This document shows, one piece after another, positions 47,830-56,781 of a stretch of 64,000 nt of DNA. The translations under genes were made by a program, and so were the position numbers. The first letter of the stretch is position 1. Every line of letters starts with the position of its first letter. The notes below the pieces were generated by a model that searched no databases, had not been told where the DNA came from, and saw only the letters and a list, made by a program, of their open reading frames with translations. This DNA comes from Bradyrhizobium sp. CCBAU 051011 (GTDB lineage: Bacteria > Pseudomonadota > Alphaproteobacteria > Rhizobiales > Xanthobacteraceae), in contig NZ_CP022222.1 of the NCBI RefSeq assembly GCF_009930815.1, positions 3,824,501 to 3,888,500 of the forward strand. Reading direction: 5' to 3'.

Positions 47830-49909
47830 CCGGGCAGGCAGCATCGACGCGCCGGTACGCGGGCAATCCGTCCGCTTCCGCCTGCTTGCCATTGCACTGC
47901 TGCCGATGCTGGTCATCCTGCCGCTTCTGCTTGGCGTAGCCATCTATCGCTGGAATGCGAGATTTGACGCCACGCTGATTTCGAAGGTGAACGGCGATCT
48001 CACCATCGCGCATCAATATCTCGCCCGCATTCTGGAAAAGACCGGTGTTCAGATCCGAGGGCTCAGTCTCTCGTTCCGCTTCCGCGAGGTGGAAGAGCGT
48101 GAAACCCTCGCCGCCGTGGTGGATTTGCTCGAACAGTCCCGTAAGGAGATCGGCCTCGACTTTCTCTATCTGATGGACGCCGCTGGCAAGGTCGTCGCCT
48201 CGTCACCCCCGCTCAAGGGTGCGCCGAGGGCCGACTGGCCGATCATCAGGTCGGCATTGTCGGGCGAATCCATGTCGACGGGCATCGACATCTTTACCAA
48301 CGACGAACTTGCGGCGATCTCGCCCGCGCTGGCCGAGCGGGCGCGTCTCGATCTGGTGCCGACGCCAAACGCGGTGCCGACCGATCGCAGCACGGACACG
48401 AGCGGCATGGTGGTGCATGCTGCTGCCCGCGCAACGGCGCCCGGAGGAGGGCCGGCCGCGCTGGTCGGCGGGATTCTGCTGAACCAGAATCTCGAGTTCA
48501 TCGATACGATCAACGACCTTGTCTATCGCGAAGCGAGCCTGCCCGAGGGCAGCCAGGGCACGGCGACGCTGTTTCTCGACGACGTGCGGATATCGACCAA
48601 TGTCCGCCTGTTCGAGGGACGGCGCGCGCTCGGAACGCGGGTGTCGGCGGCAGTCCGTTCGGCGGTGCTGGGGGAAGGGCGTACCTGGCTGGACAGCGCT
48701 TTCGTCGTCAACGACTGGTACATCTCGGCCTACGAGCCGCTGGTCGACACCTATGGCAAGCGCGTCGGCATGCTCTATGTCGGATTTCTGCAGAAGCCGT
48801 TCAACGATGCGAAGTTCGAGACGCTCCTGATCATCGCGCTCGCCTTCATCGTGATCACGGGGGCGACGGTGCCGATTTTCCTGCGCTGGGCGCAATCGGT
48901 CTTCATGCCGCTCGAACGGGTCACGGCGACCATCGGCGAAGTCGAGAGCGGCAACCTGTCCGCCCGCACCAAACTGCCGGCGTCGGGCGATGAGATCGGC
49001 CGTGTGGCGGTTCACCTGGATACGCTGCTGGACCAGATTCAGGAGCGCGATCGCCAGTTGCGCGAGTGGAACGAGGAGCTGAACACGCGGGTCCGCGAGC
49101 GAACGCGGGACCTCGAGCATGCCAATCTGAAGCTGGAGGCGACGACCAAGCAGCTCATCATGTCCGAGAAGCTCGCCGCCATCGGCGAGATCACCGCGGG
49201 CGTGGCGCATGAGATCAACAATCCCATCGCGGTGATGCAGGGCAATCTCGACGTCATCCGCAGCGTGATCGGCGCCGACGTCGACAAGGCCAAGGTCGAG
49301 TTCCGGCTGCTGGATGAGCAGATCCACCGCATCAGCCAGATCGTCATGAAACTTCTCCAGTTCGCCCGGCCGGAGGAATATGCCGGCTATGTCGAGCGCC
49401 ATGCGCCGGGAAGCGTCGTGCTGGATTGCTTGCCGCTGGTCCAGCATCTCCTGAACAAGACCGAAATCAATGTCGTGCGGGAAGATCGGGCGAGCCGCCT
49501 GGTCCTGATGAACCGCACGGAGTTACAGCAGGTCGTGATCAACCTGATCGTCAACGCCATCCACGCCATGCCCGACGGCGGCACGTTAACTCTCCGCTCC
49601 TTCGACGCCGATCGCGATGGGAACCCGGGCATTGCAATCGAAGTGGCCGACACCGGCATCGGCATGAGCGCGGACATCATGGAGAAGGTGTTCGACCCCT
49701 TCTTCACATCTAAGCGCCGCGAAGGCACCGGCCTTGGCCTATCGATCAGCCAGACGCTGGTGAAGCGCCAGCGCGGCCAGATCACCGTCGAAAGCCAGAT
49801 CGGCTCGGGGAGCACATTCCGCTGTGGCTGCCGGAAGCGAGCTGATCGGACATTTTGTCCGGAGGCGGTCTGGACATTTTGTCCGCCGACGCGGGAGCCA
49901 TCCCGCTAA
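47822..49909 (+). CDS. Sensor histidine kinase (partner of the sigma-54 regulator)
   Basis: The product has 695 residues from ATG 47822, overlapping the regulator gene. It has an N-terminal membrane segment (LLAIALLPMLVILPLLLGVAI), a Cache-type periplasmic domain (single Cache 3/2 style, VGMLYVGFLQKPF at its end), a second membrane segment (LIIALAFIVITGATVPIFL) and a HAMP domain. HisKA follows with phospho-His about H463 (TAGVAHEINNPIAVMQG), then a HATPase domain (GTGLGLSISQTLVKRQRG). After GSGSTFR the frame reads CGCRKRADR and on. One added base near 49822 would give RLWLPEAS and a stop at 49843, so the tail of about 22 residues is likely a frameshift product. Confidence 0.88.
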   Translation: MADRAGSIDAPVRGQSVRFRLLAIALLPMLVILPLLLGVAIYRWNARFDATLISKVNGDLTIAHQYLARILEKTGVQIRGLSLSFRFREVEERETLAAVVDLLEQSRKEIGLDFLYLMDAAGKVVASSPPLKGAPRADWPIIRSALSGESMSTGIDIFTNDELAAISPALAERARLDLVPTPNAVPTDRSTDTSGMVVHAAARATAPGGGPAALVGGILLNQNLEFIDTINDLVYREASLPEGSQGTATLFLDDVRISTNVRLFEGRRALGTRVSAAVRSAVLGEGRTWLDSAFVVNDWYISAYEPLVDTYGKRVGMLYVGFLQKPFNDAKFETLLIIALAFIVITGATVPIFLRWAQSVFMPLERVTATIGEVESGNLSARTKLPASGDEIGRVAVHLDTLLDQIQERDRQLREWNEELNTRVRERTRDLEHANLKLEATTKQLIMSEKLAAIGEITAGVAHEINNPIAVMQGNLDVIRSVIGADVDKAKVEFRLLDEQIHRISQIVMKLLQFARPEEYAGYVERHAPGSVVLDCLPLVQHLLNKTEINVVREDRASRLVLMNRTELQQVVINLIVNAIHAMPDGGTLTLRSFDADRDGNPGIAIEVADTGIGMSADIMEKVFDPFFTSKRREGTGLGLSISQTLVKRQRGQITVESQIGSGSTFRCGCRKRADRTFCPEAVWTFCPPTREPSR
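49847..49885. promoter_or_regulatory. Two tandem 15-bp palindromes, possible activator sites
   Basis: CGGACATTTTGTCCG (49847-49861) is a perfect 6-3-6 palindrome. A second copy, TGGACATTTTGTCCG (49871-49885), differs in one base; the centres are 24 bases apart. They lie 52-90 bases before a consensus sigma-54 promoter, the normal place for activator binding. They begin two bases after the inferred ancestral stop of the kinase gene. An insertion-sequence end is the alternative reading. Confidence 0.55.
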
Positions 49910-49936
49910 GTGATTGATTTTCTGTATCGCGCCATT

Positions 49937-49952
49937 TGGCACGTCGATTGCT
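49937..49952 (+). promoter_or_regulatory. Sigma-54 (-24/-12) promoter before the OFA transporter
   Basis: TGGCACGTCGATTGCT fits the sigma-54 consensus at every fixed position (TGGCAC, 5-base gap, TTGCT). Transcription would start near 49963, leaving about 260 bases of leader before ATG 50223 in which I see no gene or other feature. Confidence 0.75.
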
Positions 49953-50222
49953 GTCTTTCCTTCTCGGGGAGTGGGGTGGGGAGGGCGCGATGACCGAGTG
50001 TTCGCTCGCAAAGTTGGCGACTGCGCAAACGCGTTCGGTTGCTTGCTGCTTTCCTGACCCGCTTGCGCCGCACTTCAAACGACTTTGCGTCGACACCCAC
50101 TCCGATCGGTCGCATGCGCATCACAGGCCCTGCGCATACGGTTGGCGCCTCGCGGCCCCCTCATCCCATCCTTCAACTTTCCAACGATGTGCCGGTAAGG
50201 CCACGAACCCGGAGGTTTTTCT

Positions 50223-51875
50223 ATGAGTACAGCCGATGCCACGCTTGCACCGTCAGGTGCGCTCGGGCTCCTCGACAAGGAGCGAACGATCGCGACAGCC
50301 GGCTTCAACCGCTGGCTGGTGCCGCCGGCCGCGCTCTGCATCCATCTCTGCATCGGCATGGCCTATGGCTTCAGCGTGTTCTGGCTGCCGCTGTCGCGCG
50401 CGATCGGGCTGAGTGCGCCGAAGGCCTGCCAGGACATGACGCTGGTGCAGGAGCTCTTCACCACCACCTGCGACTGGAAGGTCGCCAGCATGGGCTGGAT
50501 GTACACGCTGTTCTTCGTGCTGCTCGGCATTGCCGCCGCAGTGTGGGGCGGCTGGCTCGAGCGCGTCGGCCCCCGCAAGGCGGGCTTCGTCTCGGCGATG
50601 TGCTGGTGCGGCGGGCTCTTCCTCGGCGCGATCGGCATCTACACGCACCAGCTCTGGCTGCTGTGGCTCGGCTCGGGTGTGATCGGCGGCGTCGGTCTCG
50701 GCCTCGGTTACATTTCGCCGGTGTCGACGCTGGTGAAATGGTTCCCGGACCGGCGCGGCATGGCGACCGGCATGGCGATCATGGGCTTTGGCGGCGGCGC
50801 CATGATCGGCGCGCCGCTGGCCAATCTCCTGATGAACTATTTCAAGACCCCAACCTCGGTCGGCGTCTGGGAAACCTTCGTTGCGATGGGCGTGATCTAC
50901 TTCGTGTTCATGATGATCGGCGCCTTCCGCTATCGCATTCCGCCGGCGGGCTGGCGGCCCGAGGGCTGGACGCCGCCGACCAAGGCCAATGCGATGATCT
51001 CGCAGAACCACGTTCATCTGAAGGACGCGCACAAGACGCCGCAGTTCTGGCTGATCTGGTGGGTGCTCTGCCTCAACGTGTCGGCAGGCATCGGCGTGAT
51101 CGGCATGGCTTCGCCGATGCTGCAGGAAATCTTCGCCGGCAAGCTGATCGGATTGCCCGATGTCGGCTTCAATCAGCTCGACGCGACGCAGAAGGCGACG
51201 ATTGCAGGCATTGCGGCCGGCTTCGCCGGACTGCTCTCGCTGTTCAATATCGGCGGCCGCTTCATCTGGGCCTCGCTGTCGGACAAGATCGGACGCAAGA
51301 ACACTTACTACACGTTCTTCATCCTCGGCATCGTGCTCTACGCGCTGGCGCCGACCTTCGCGGCGATGGGCTCGAAGCTTCTGTTCGTGCTCGGCTTCGG
51401 TATCATCCTTTCGATGTATGGCGGCGGCTTCGCCACCGTGCCGGCCTATCTCGCCGACATGTTCGGAACGCAGTTCGTCGGCGCCATTCATGGCCGTCTG
51501 CTGACGGCCTGGTCGACGGCCGGCATCATCGGTCCCGTGGTCGTGAACTACATCCGCGAGTTTCAGCTTGCGGCCGGCGTTCCGCGTGACCAGCTCTACA
51601 ACACCACGATGTATATCCTGTGCGCGATGCTGATCGCGGGCCTGATCTGCAACTATCTGATCAAGCCGGTCGATGCGAAGTGGCACATGAGCGATGCCGA
51701 GGTCGCCAAGCTGCAGGCCGCGACGGCGAACGCCGGGGCTTCGGGCCCGTCAGGCTCCTATGGCATCGGCTTCGGCGGGCTCGACGCCAAAGCCGCGCTG
51801 TTCTGGGCCTTCGTCGGCATCCCGCTGGCCTGGGGCGTGTGGAAGACGCTGGAAAGCGCCGTCAAGATCTTGTGA
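50223..51875 (+). CDS. Oxalate/formate antiporter-family (OFA) MFS transporter
   Basis: The 550-residue membrane protein has about twelve helices of the major facilitator type plus an extra one at the C terminus. MFS loop motifs are GGWLERVGPRKAGFVSAM and SLSDKIGRKNTYYTF. OFA-type blocks are CIGMAYGFSVFWLPLS and KWFPDRRGMATGMAIMGFGGG. The C-terminal addition KAALFWAFVGIPLAWGVWKTL looks like a separate small helix protein that often accompanies such carriers, here fused. GGAGG precedes ATG 50223. Adjacent formate dehydrogenase and sigma-54 promoter suggest it brings in formate or exchanges oxalate for formate. Confidence 0.92.
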   Translation: MSTADATLAPSGALGLLDKERTIATAGFNRWLVPPAALCIHLCIGMAYGFSVFWLPLSRAIGLSAPKACQDMTLVQELFTTTCDWKVASMGWMYTLFFVLLGIAAAVWGGWLERVGPRKAGFVSAMCWCGGLFLGAIGIYTHQLWLLWLGSGVIGGVGLGLGYISPVSTLVKWFPDRRGMATGMAIMGFGGGAMIGAPLANLLMNYFKTPTSVGVWETFVAMGVIYFVFMMIGAFRYRIPPAGWRPEGWTPPTKANAMISQNHVHLKDAHKTPQFWLIWWVLCLNVSAGIGVIGMASPMLQEIFAGKLIGLPDVGFNQLDATQKATIAGIAAGFAGLLSLFNIGGRFIWASLSDKIGRKNTYYTFFILGIVLYALAPTFAAMGSKLLFVLGFGIILSMYGGGFATVPAYLADMFGTQFVGAIHGRLLTAWSTAGIIGPVVVNYIREFQLAAGVPRDQLYNTTMYILCAMLIAGLICNYLIKPVDAKWHMSDAEVAKLQAATANAGASGPSGSYGIGFGGLDAKAALFWAFVGIPLAWGVWKTLESAVKIL

Positions 51876-51882
51876 CCTTTCA

Positions 51883-51913
51883 CGGCGTCGCGGGCAGGCG
51901 GCCCGCGACGCCG
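51883..51913 (+). terminator. Rho-independent-type terminator after the OFA gene
   Basis: A perfect 13-bp stem (CGGCGTCGCGGGC / GCCCGCGACGCCG) around AGGCG lies 7 bases after the stop and is followed by CTTTTTT at 51925-51931. Together with the promoter-like site at 52134 it separates the transporter from the dehydrogenase operon. The rest of 51932-52133 shows nothing else. Confidence 0.78.
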
Positions 51914-52133
51914 TTCTCGATCCGTCTTTTTTCAATGCCGGATTCAAATCGAGCTATCAAAAATCCAGATCAATGCGCATTCGCAATCGCAGCATGAGAC
52001 GGCTTTATTGATCTCTGGACTAAATTGGCGTTCTCATCCGCCCATCAGGCAAACGGATAGAACGTGGTCGCTCCGGTGGGGACAGGATCGAAAGCTCGCG
52101 GCCTGTGTTGCCTTAAATAGCTGATAAATCTCT

Positions 52134-52149
52134 TGGCATCTGGCATGCC
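52134..52149 (+). promoter_or_regulatory. Sigma-54-like promoter before the formate dehydrogenase operon
   Basis: TGGCATCTGGCATGCC has GG and GC at the right 10-base distance and five of six bases of TGGCAC, but ATGC replaces TTGC. It is weaker than the site at 49937. It lies 45 bases before the start codon. I see no copy of the palindromes of 49847-49885 in front of it. Confidence 0.45.
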
Positions 52150-52193
52150 ACGAATTAGAGTTCTTCCAGATTGTCAGGGAACGAGACGTTTCG

Positions 52194-53912
52194 ATGGATC
52201 ACGACGTACACGACCTACAAAAAGTCCGGGCGTTCGACCATCCGGGTGCGGGACGGAAGCGCGCCAAGGCGACACCGAAGGGCCGTCAGGTCGACCCCAC
52301 CGCCGCCCACGAGATCGAACTCCTGCTCGGCGACCGGCCGCGGCGGCGCGACCTCCTGATCGAGCATCTGCACCTGATCCAGGACAAGTATCACCAGATC
52401 TCGGCGGCGCATCTGGCGGCGCTGGCCGACGAGATGAAGCTGTCGTTTGCGGAAGTGTTCGAGACCGCGACGTTCTATGCGCATTTCGACGTGGTGAAGG
52501 AAGGCGCGCCCGACATCGCGCCGCTCACAATCCGGGTCTGCGATTCCCTGACCTGCGCCATGATGGGCGCGGAGAAGCTGCTGCATGAATTGCAGGACAA
52601 GGCCGGTCCCGGCATTCGCGTGGTGCGCGCGCCCTGTGTCGGCCGCTGCGATACTGCGCCCACCGCCGAAGTCGGTCATCACTTCGTCGATCATGCCACG
52701 GTGGCGAACGTGTTCGCTGCCGCCAAGGCCGGCCACACCCATGCGCATCTGCCCAAATATGTCGACTATGACGCCTATGTTGCTGATGGCGGCTACAAGC
52801 TGCTGAACCGTCTGCGCTCCGGCGCGATGACGAAAGAAGATCTGCTGAAATCGCTCGACGACGCCTCGCTGCGCGGGCTCGGCGGCGCCGGCTTCCCGAC
52901 GGGACGGAAGTGGCGCGCGGTGCTCGGCGAGCCCGGCCCACGGCTGATGGCGATCAACGGCGACGAGGGCGAGCCCGGCACCTTCAAGGATCGCTTCTAT
53001 CTCGAAACGGACCCGCATCGCTTCATCGAGGGCATGCTGATCGGCGCCCATGTGGTCGAGGCCACCGACGTCTACATTTACCTGCGCGACGAATACCCGG
53101 CCTCGCGCGAAATCCTCGAACGCGAGATTGCAAAACTGCCGCCTGGCGGTCCCGTGCTGCACATGCGCCGCGGCGCCGGCGCCTATATCTGCGGCGAGGA
53201 ATCCTCGCTGCTCGAATCGATCGAGGGCAAGCGCGGCCTGCCTCGGCACAAGCCGCCTTATCCGTTCCAGGTCGGCCTGTTCGGCTTGCCGACGCTGATC
53301 AACAACATCGAGACGCTGTGGTGGGTGCGCGACATCGTCGAGAAGGGCGCCGACTGGTGGAAGAGCCACGGCCGCAACGACCGTCATGGCCTGCGCAGCT
53401 ATTCGGTTTCAGGCCGCGTGAAGAATCCCGGCATGAAGCTGGCGCCCGCAGGCGTCACCGTGCGCGAACTGATCGATGAGTTCTGCGGCGGCATGGCAGA
53501 TGGGCACACCTTCCACGCTTACCTTCCGGGCGGCGCGTCGGGCGGCATTTTGCCGGCCTCGATGGACAACATCCCGCTCGATTTCGGCACGCTGGAAAAA
53601 TACGGTTGCTTCATCGGCTCGGCCGCCGTCGTCATCATGTCCGAGCAGGACAGCGTGAAGGGCGCGGCGCTGAACCTGATGAAATTCTTCGAGGATGAAA
53701 GCTGCGGCCAGTGCACACCGTGCCGGGTCGGCACCCAGAAGGCGGCGCTGTTGATGCAGCGTCCGGTCTGGGACCGTGAATTGCTCGATCAATTGAGCCA
53801 GGCGATGCGCGATGCCTCGATCTGCGGGCTTGGACAAGCCGCCTCGAATCCGCTGACGTCAGTGATCAAATATTTTCCGGAAGAATTCGTGCCGAGAGAG
53901 GCCGCGGAATGA
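52194..53912 (+). CDS. fdsB: NAD-dependent formate dehydrogenase, fused gamma-beta subunit
   Basis: The 572-residue product has two parts. Residues 1 to about 170 are NuoE-like, with the [2Fe-2S] cysteines CDSLTC and CVGRCD. The rest is NuoF-like: SLRGLGGAGFPTGRKW (FMN/NADH), RRGAGAYICGEESSLLESIE, and the [4Fe-4S] motif ESCGQCTPCRVGT with SICGLG. In most Fds enzymes these are two subunits (FdsG and FdsB). It passes electrons from formate to NAD+. The 4-base overlap with the alpha gene (ATGA) shows coupling. A weak ribosome site precedes ATG 52194. Confidence 0.94.
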   Translation: MDHDVHDLQKVRAFDHPGAGRKRAKATPKGRQVDPTAAHEIELLLGDRPRRRDLLIEHLHLIQDKYHQISAAHLAALADEMKLSFAEVFETATFYAHFDVVKEGAPDIAPLTIRVCDSLTCAMMGAEKLLHELQDKAGPGIRVVRAPCVGRCDTAPTAEVGHHFVDHATVANVFAAAKAGHTHAHLPKYVDYDAYVADGGYKLLNRLRSGAMTKEDLLKSLDDASLRGLGGAGFPTGRKWRAVLGEPGPRLMAINGDEGEPGTFKDRFYLETDPHRFIEGMLIGAHVVEATDVYIYLRDEYPASREILEREIAKLPPGGPVLHMRRGAGAYICGEESSLLESIEGKRGLPRHKPPYPFQVGLFGLPTLINNIETLWWVRDIVEKGADWWKSHGRNDRHGLRSYSVSGRVKNPGMKLAPAGVTVRELIDEFCGGMADGHTFHAYLPGGASGGILPASMDNIPLDFGTLEKYGCFIGSAAVVIMSEQDSVKGAALNLMKFFEDESCGQCTPCRVGTQKAALLMQRPVWDRELLDQLSQAMRDASICGLGQAASNPLTSVIKYFPEEFVPREAAE

Positions 53913-56674
53913 CCAAGATTCAATTCGAGCTCGACGGCAAGCAAGTCGAGGCCAATGCGGGCGAGACCATCTGGCAAGTGGCAAAACGCCACCAGAAAGA
54001 GATCCCGCATCTCTGCTATTCGCCTGAGCCCGACTACCGGCCCGACGGCAATTGCCGTGCCTGCATGGTCGAGATCGAGGGCGAGCGCGTGCTGGCCGCG
54101 TCTTGCAAGCGCACCCCGAGCGTCGGCATGAAGGTAAAGACCGAGAGCGCGCGCGCGGTCGCCGCGCAGAAGATGGTGATGGAACTTCTGGTCGCAGACC
54201 AGCCGGCGCGCGAGACCTCGCACGATCCCGATTCGAAATTCTGGAACTGGGCCGAAAAGGTCGAGGTCACCGAGAGCCGTTTCCCGGCCGCCGAGCGCTG
54301 GTCGAGCGACACCAGCCACCCCGCAATGAGCGTCAATCTTGATGCCTGCATCCAGTGCGGCCTCTGCGTGCGCGCCTGCCGCGAGGTGCAGGTCAACGAC
54401 GTCATCGGCATGGCCTATCGCAATGCCGGCGCCAAGATCGTGTTCGACTTCGACGATCCCATGGGCGAATCGACCTGCGTCGCTTGCGGCGAATGCGTGC
54501 AGGCGTGCCCGACCGGCGCGCTGATGCCGTCGGTGATGCTCGACGAGAAGCAGACCCGCGTCACCTATGCGGACAAGAAGGTGGACTCGCTGTGCCCGTT
54601 CTGCGGCGTCGGCTGCCAGGTCACCTATCAGGTCAAGGACGAGAAGGTCATCTATGCCGAAGGCCGCGACGGCCCGGCCAACCATAACCGCCTTTGCGTC
54701 AAGGGCCGCTTTGGCTTTGACTACATCCACCACCCGCATCGGTTGACCAAGCCGCTGGTGCGGCTGCCGAACGCGAAGAAGGACGCCAACGACCAGGTCG
54801 ATCCGGCCAATCCGTTCACGCATTTCCGCGAAGCGTCGTGGGAAGAGGCGCTGGATATTGCGGCCAAGGGCCTCGTGAAAATTCGCGACGAGAAGGGCGT
54901 CAAGGCGCTCGCCGGCTTCGGCTCGGCGAAGGGATCGAACGAGGAAGCCTACCTGTTCCAGAAGCTGGTTCGTACCGGCTTCGGCTCGAACAATGTCGAC
55001 CATTGCACCCGGCTGTGCCACGCCTCCTCGGTGGCGGCGCTGTTCGAAGGTCTGAGTTCGGGCGCGGTGTCGGCGCCGTTCGCAGCCGCAATGGACGCCG
55101 AGGTCATCATCGTGATCGGTGCCAACCCGACGGTGAACCATCCGGTCGCCGCGACCTACATCAAGAACGCGGCGAAGAAGGGCGCGAAACTCTTCGTGCT
55201 GGATCCGCGCAGGCAGGCGCTGTCGCGTCACGCGACGAAGCATTTGCAGTTCAAGCCGGGCTCCGACGTCGCCATGCTCAATGCGATGATCAACACGATC
55301 ATCACCGAGGGCCTGACCGACGACCAGTACATTGCGGGTTACACCGAGGGATTCCAGGACCTCGAGGAGAAGATCAAGGAGTTCACGCCGGAGAAGATGG
55401 CGCCGATCTGCGGCATCGATGCCGAGACCCTGCGCGAGGTCGCCAGAACCTACGCCCGCGCGAAGTCCTCGATCATCTTCTGGGGCATGGGCATCAGCCA
55501 GCATGTCCACGGCACCGATAACGCGCGCTGCCTGATTGCGCTTGCCCTGATCACCGGCCAGGTCGGCCGTCCCGGCACTGGGTTGCATCCGCTCCGCGGT
55601 CAGAACAACGTGCAGGGCGCCTCCGACGCCGGCCTGATCCCGATGTTCCTGCCCGACTACCAGCCCGTCGGCCGCGACGACATGCGCGGCAACTTCGAGA
55701 AGCTGTGGGACCAGGACCTCGATCCCGTCCGCGGCCTCACCGTGGTCGAGATCATGAATGCGATCCACGCCGGCGAGATCACGGGCATGTATATCGAGGG
55801 CGAGAACCCGGCGATGTCCGACCCCGATCTCCAGCATGCGCGCCATGCGCTCGCCATGCTCGATCATCTCGTGGTGCAAGATCTCTTTGTCACCGAGACC
55901 GCGTTCCACGCCGACGTCATCCTGCCGGCCTCTGCGTTCGCGGAAAAGGACGGTTCGTTCACCAACACCGATCGCCGCGTGCAGCTCGCGCGCCAGGTGA
56001 TCAAGCCGCCGGGTGACGCGCGGCAGGATCTCTGGATCATCCAGGAGATCGGCAAGCGCATGGGGCTGCCGTGGAATTATTCGGGTCCCGGCGACGTCTA
56101 CACCGAGATGGCGCAGCTGATGCCCTCGCTCAAGAACATCAGCTGGGAACGGTTGGTGCGCGAAGGAGCCGTCACCTATCCGGCGGATGATCCGAGCAAG
56201 CCCGGCAATGAGATCATCTTCACGACCGGCTTCCCGACCGCGAGCGGCCGCGGCAAGATCGTGCCCGCCAAAGTGATCCCGCCGGATGAGCTGCCCGACA
56301 CCGAATATCCGATGGTGCTGTCCACGGGGCGCGTGCTCGAGCACTGGCACACCGGCTCGATGACGCGGCGTGCGCAGGTGCTCGATCAGATCGAGCCCGA
56401 GGCGGTGGCGTTCATGTCGCCGAAGGACATGCGGCGCTTAAGCGTCTGGCCCGGCGATTTCATCCGCCTGGAGACCCGCCGCGGCGCCGTCGAGGTCAAG
56501 GTGCGCTCCGACCGCGACGTGCCGGAGAACATGGTGTTCATGCCGTTCTGCTACGCGGAGGCGGCTGCGAACCTGCTCACCAACCCCGCGCTCGATCCGT
56601 TCGGAAAAATCCCCGAATTCAAGTTCTGCGCCGTGCGCGCGGAAAAGGTGGCGCTGCAGTCGGCGGCGGAGTAG
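53909..56674 (+). CDS. fdsA: NAD-dependent formate dehydrogenase, alpha (molybdenum) subunit
   Basis: The 921-residue product has an N-terminal [2Fe-2S] domain (CYSPEPDYRPDGNCRACM), two [4Fe-4S] ferredoxin motifs (CIQCGLCVRACREV and CVACGECVQACPTGAL), and the [4Fe-4S] cysteines CPFCGVGCQ of the molybdopterin domain. In NNVDHCTRLCHASS the second Cys is the molybdenum ligand, standing where E. coli FdhF has Sec. The C-terminal dinucleotide-binding region includes TGRVLEHWHTGSMTRR. It oxidises formate to CO2 in the cytoplasm with bis-MGD supplied by MobA/MoeA and sulfurated by FdhD. A small hairpin (56681-56696) follows the stop. Confidence 0.96.
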   Translation: MTKIQFELDGKQVEANAGETIWQVAKRHQKEIPHLCYSPEPDYRPDGNCRACMVEIEGERVLAASCKRTPSVGMKVKTESARAVAAQKMVMELLVADQPARETSHDPDSKFWNWAEKVEVTESRFPAAERWSSDTSHPAMSVNLDACIQCGLCVRACREVQVNDVIGMAYRNAGAKIVFDFDDPMGESTCVACGECVQACPTGALMPSVMLDEKQTRVTYADKKVDSLCPFCGVGCQVTYQVKDEKVIYAEGRDGPANHNRLCVKGRFGFDYIHHPHRLTKPLVRLPNAKKDANDQVDPANPFTHFREASWEEALDIAAKGLVKIRDEKGVKALAGFGSAKGSNEEAYLFQKLVRTGFGSNNVDHCTRLCHASSVAALFEGLSSGAVSAPFAAAMDAEVIIVIGANPTVNHPVAATYIKNAAKKGAKLFVLDPRRQALSRHATKHLQFKPGSDVAMLNAMINTIITEGLTDDQYIAGYTEGFQDLEEKIKEFTPEKMAPICGIDAETLREVARTYARAKSSIIFWGMGISQHVHGTDNARCLIALALITGQVGRPGTGLHPLRGQNNVQGASDAGLIPMFLPDYQPVGRDDMRGNFEKLWDQDLDPVRGLTVVEIMNAIHAGEITGMYIEGENPAMSDPDLQHARHALAMLDHLVVQDLFVTETAFHADVILPASAFAEKDGSFTNTDRRVQLARQVIKPPGDARQDLWIIQEIGKRMGLPWNYSGPGDVYTEMAQLMPSLKNISWERLVREGAVTYPADDPSKPGNEIIFTTGFPTASGRGKIVPAKVIPPDELPDTEYPMVLSTGRVLEHWHTGSMTRRAQVLDQIEPEAVAFMSPKDMRRLSVWPGDFIRLETRRGAVEVKVRSDRDVPENMVFMPFCYAEAAANLLTNPALDPFGKIPEFKFCAVRAEKVALQSAAE

Positions 56675-56781
56675 GGCGGCGGTCCTTCGACGGACCACAA
56701 AAGTCAAATCCGACCTGATCATGCACATGGCGGCAAGGGCCGTTGTCGAACCCGCACAAGTGACGGCGGGCTCACTGGTGG

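Noticed and set aside
49847..49885. Insertion-sequence end
   Set aside because: The short palindromes could be terminal repeats, but no transposase or target duplication is visible, and their distance to a consensus sigma-54 promoter favours activator sites. Not fully excluded.
50039..51589. 516-codon frame overlapping the OFA transporter
   Set aside because: Arg-rich shifted frame with no hydrophobic helices, while the other frame encodes a clear twelve-helix carrier.
53789..56350. 853-codon open frame opposite the formate dehydrogenase alpha gene
   Set aside because: Mirror of the real gene; repetitive charged composition and no motif. The opposite strand has all expected cysteine clusters.
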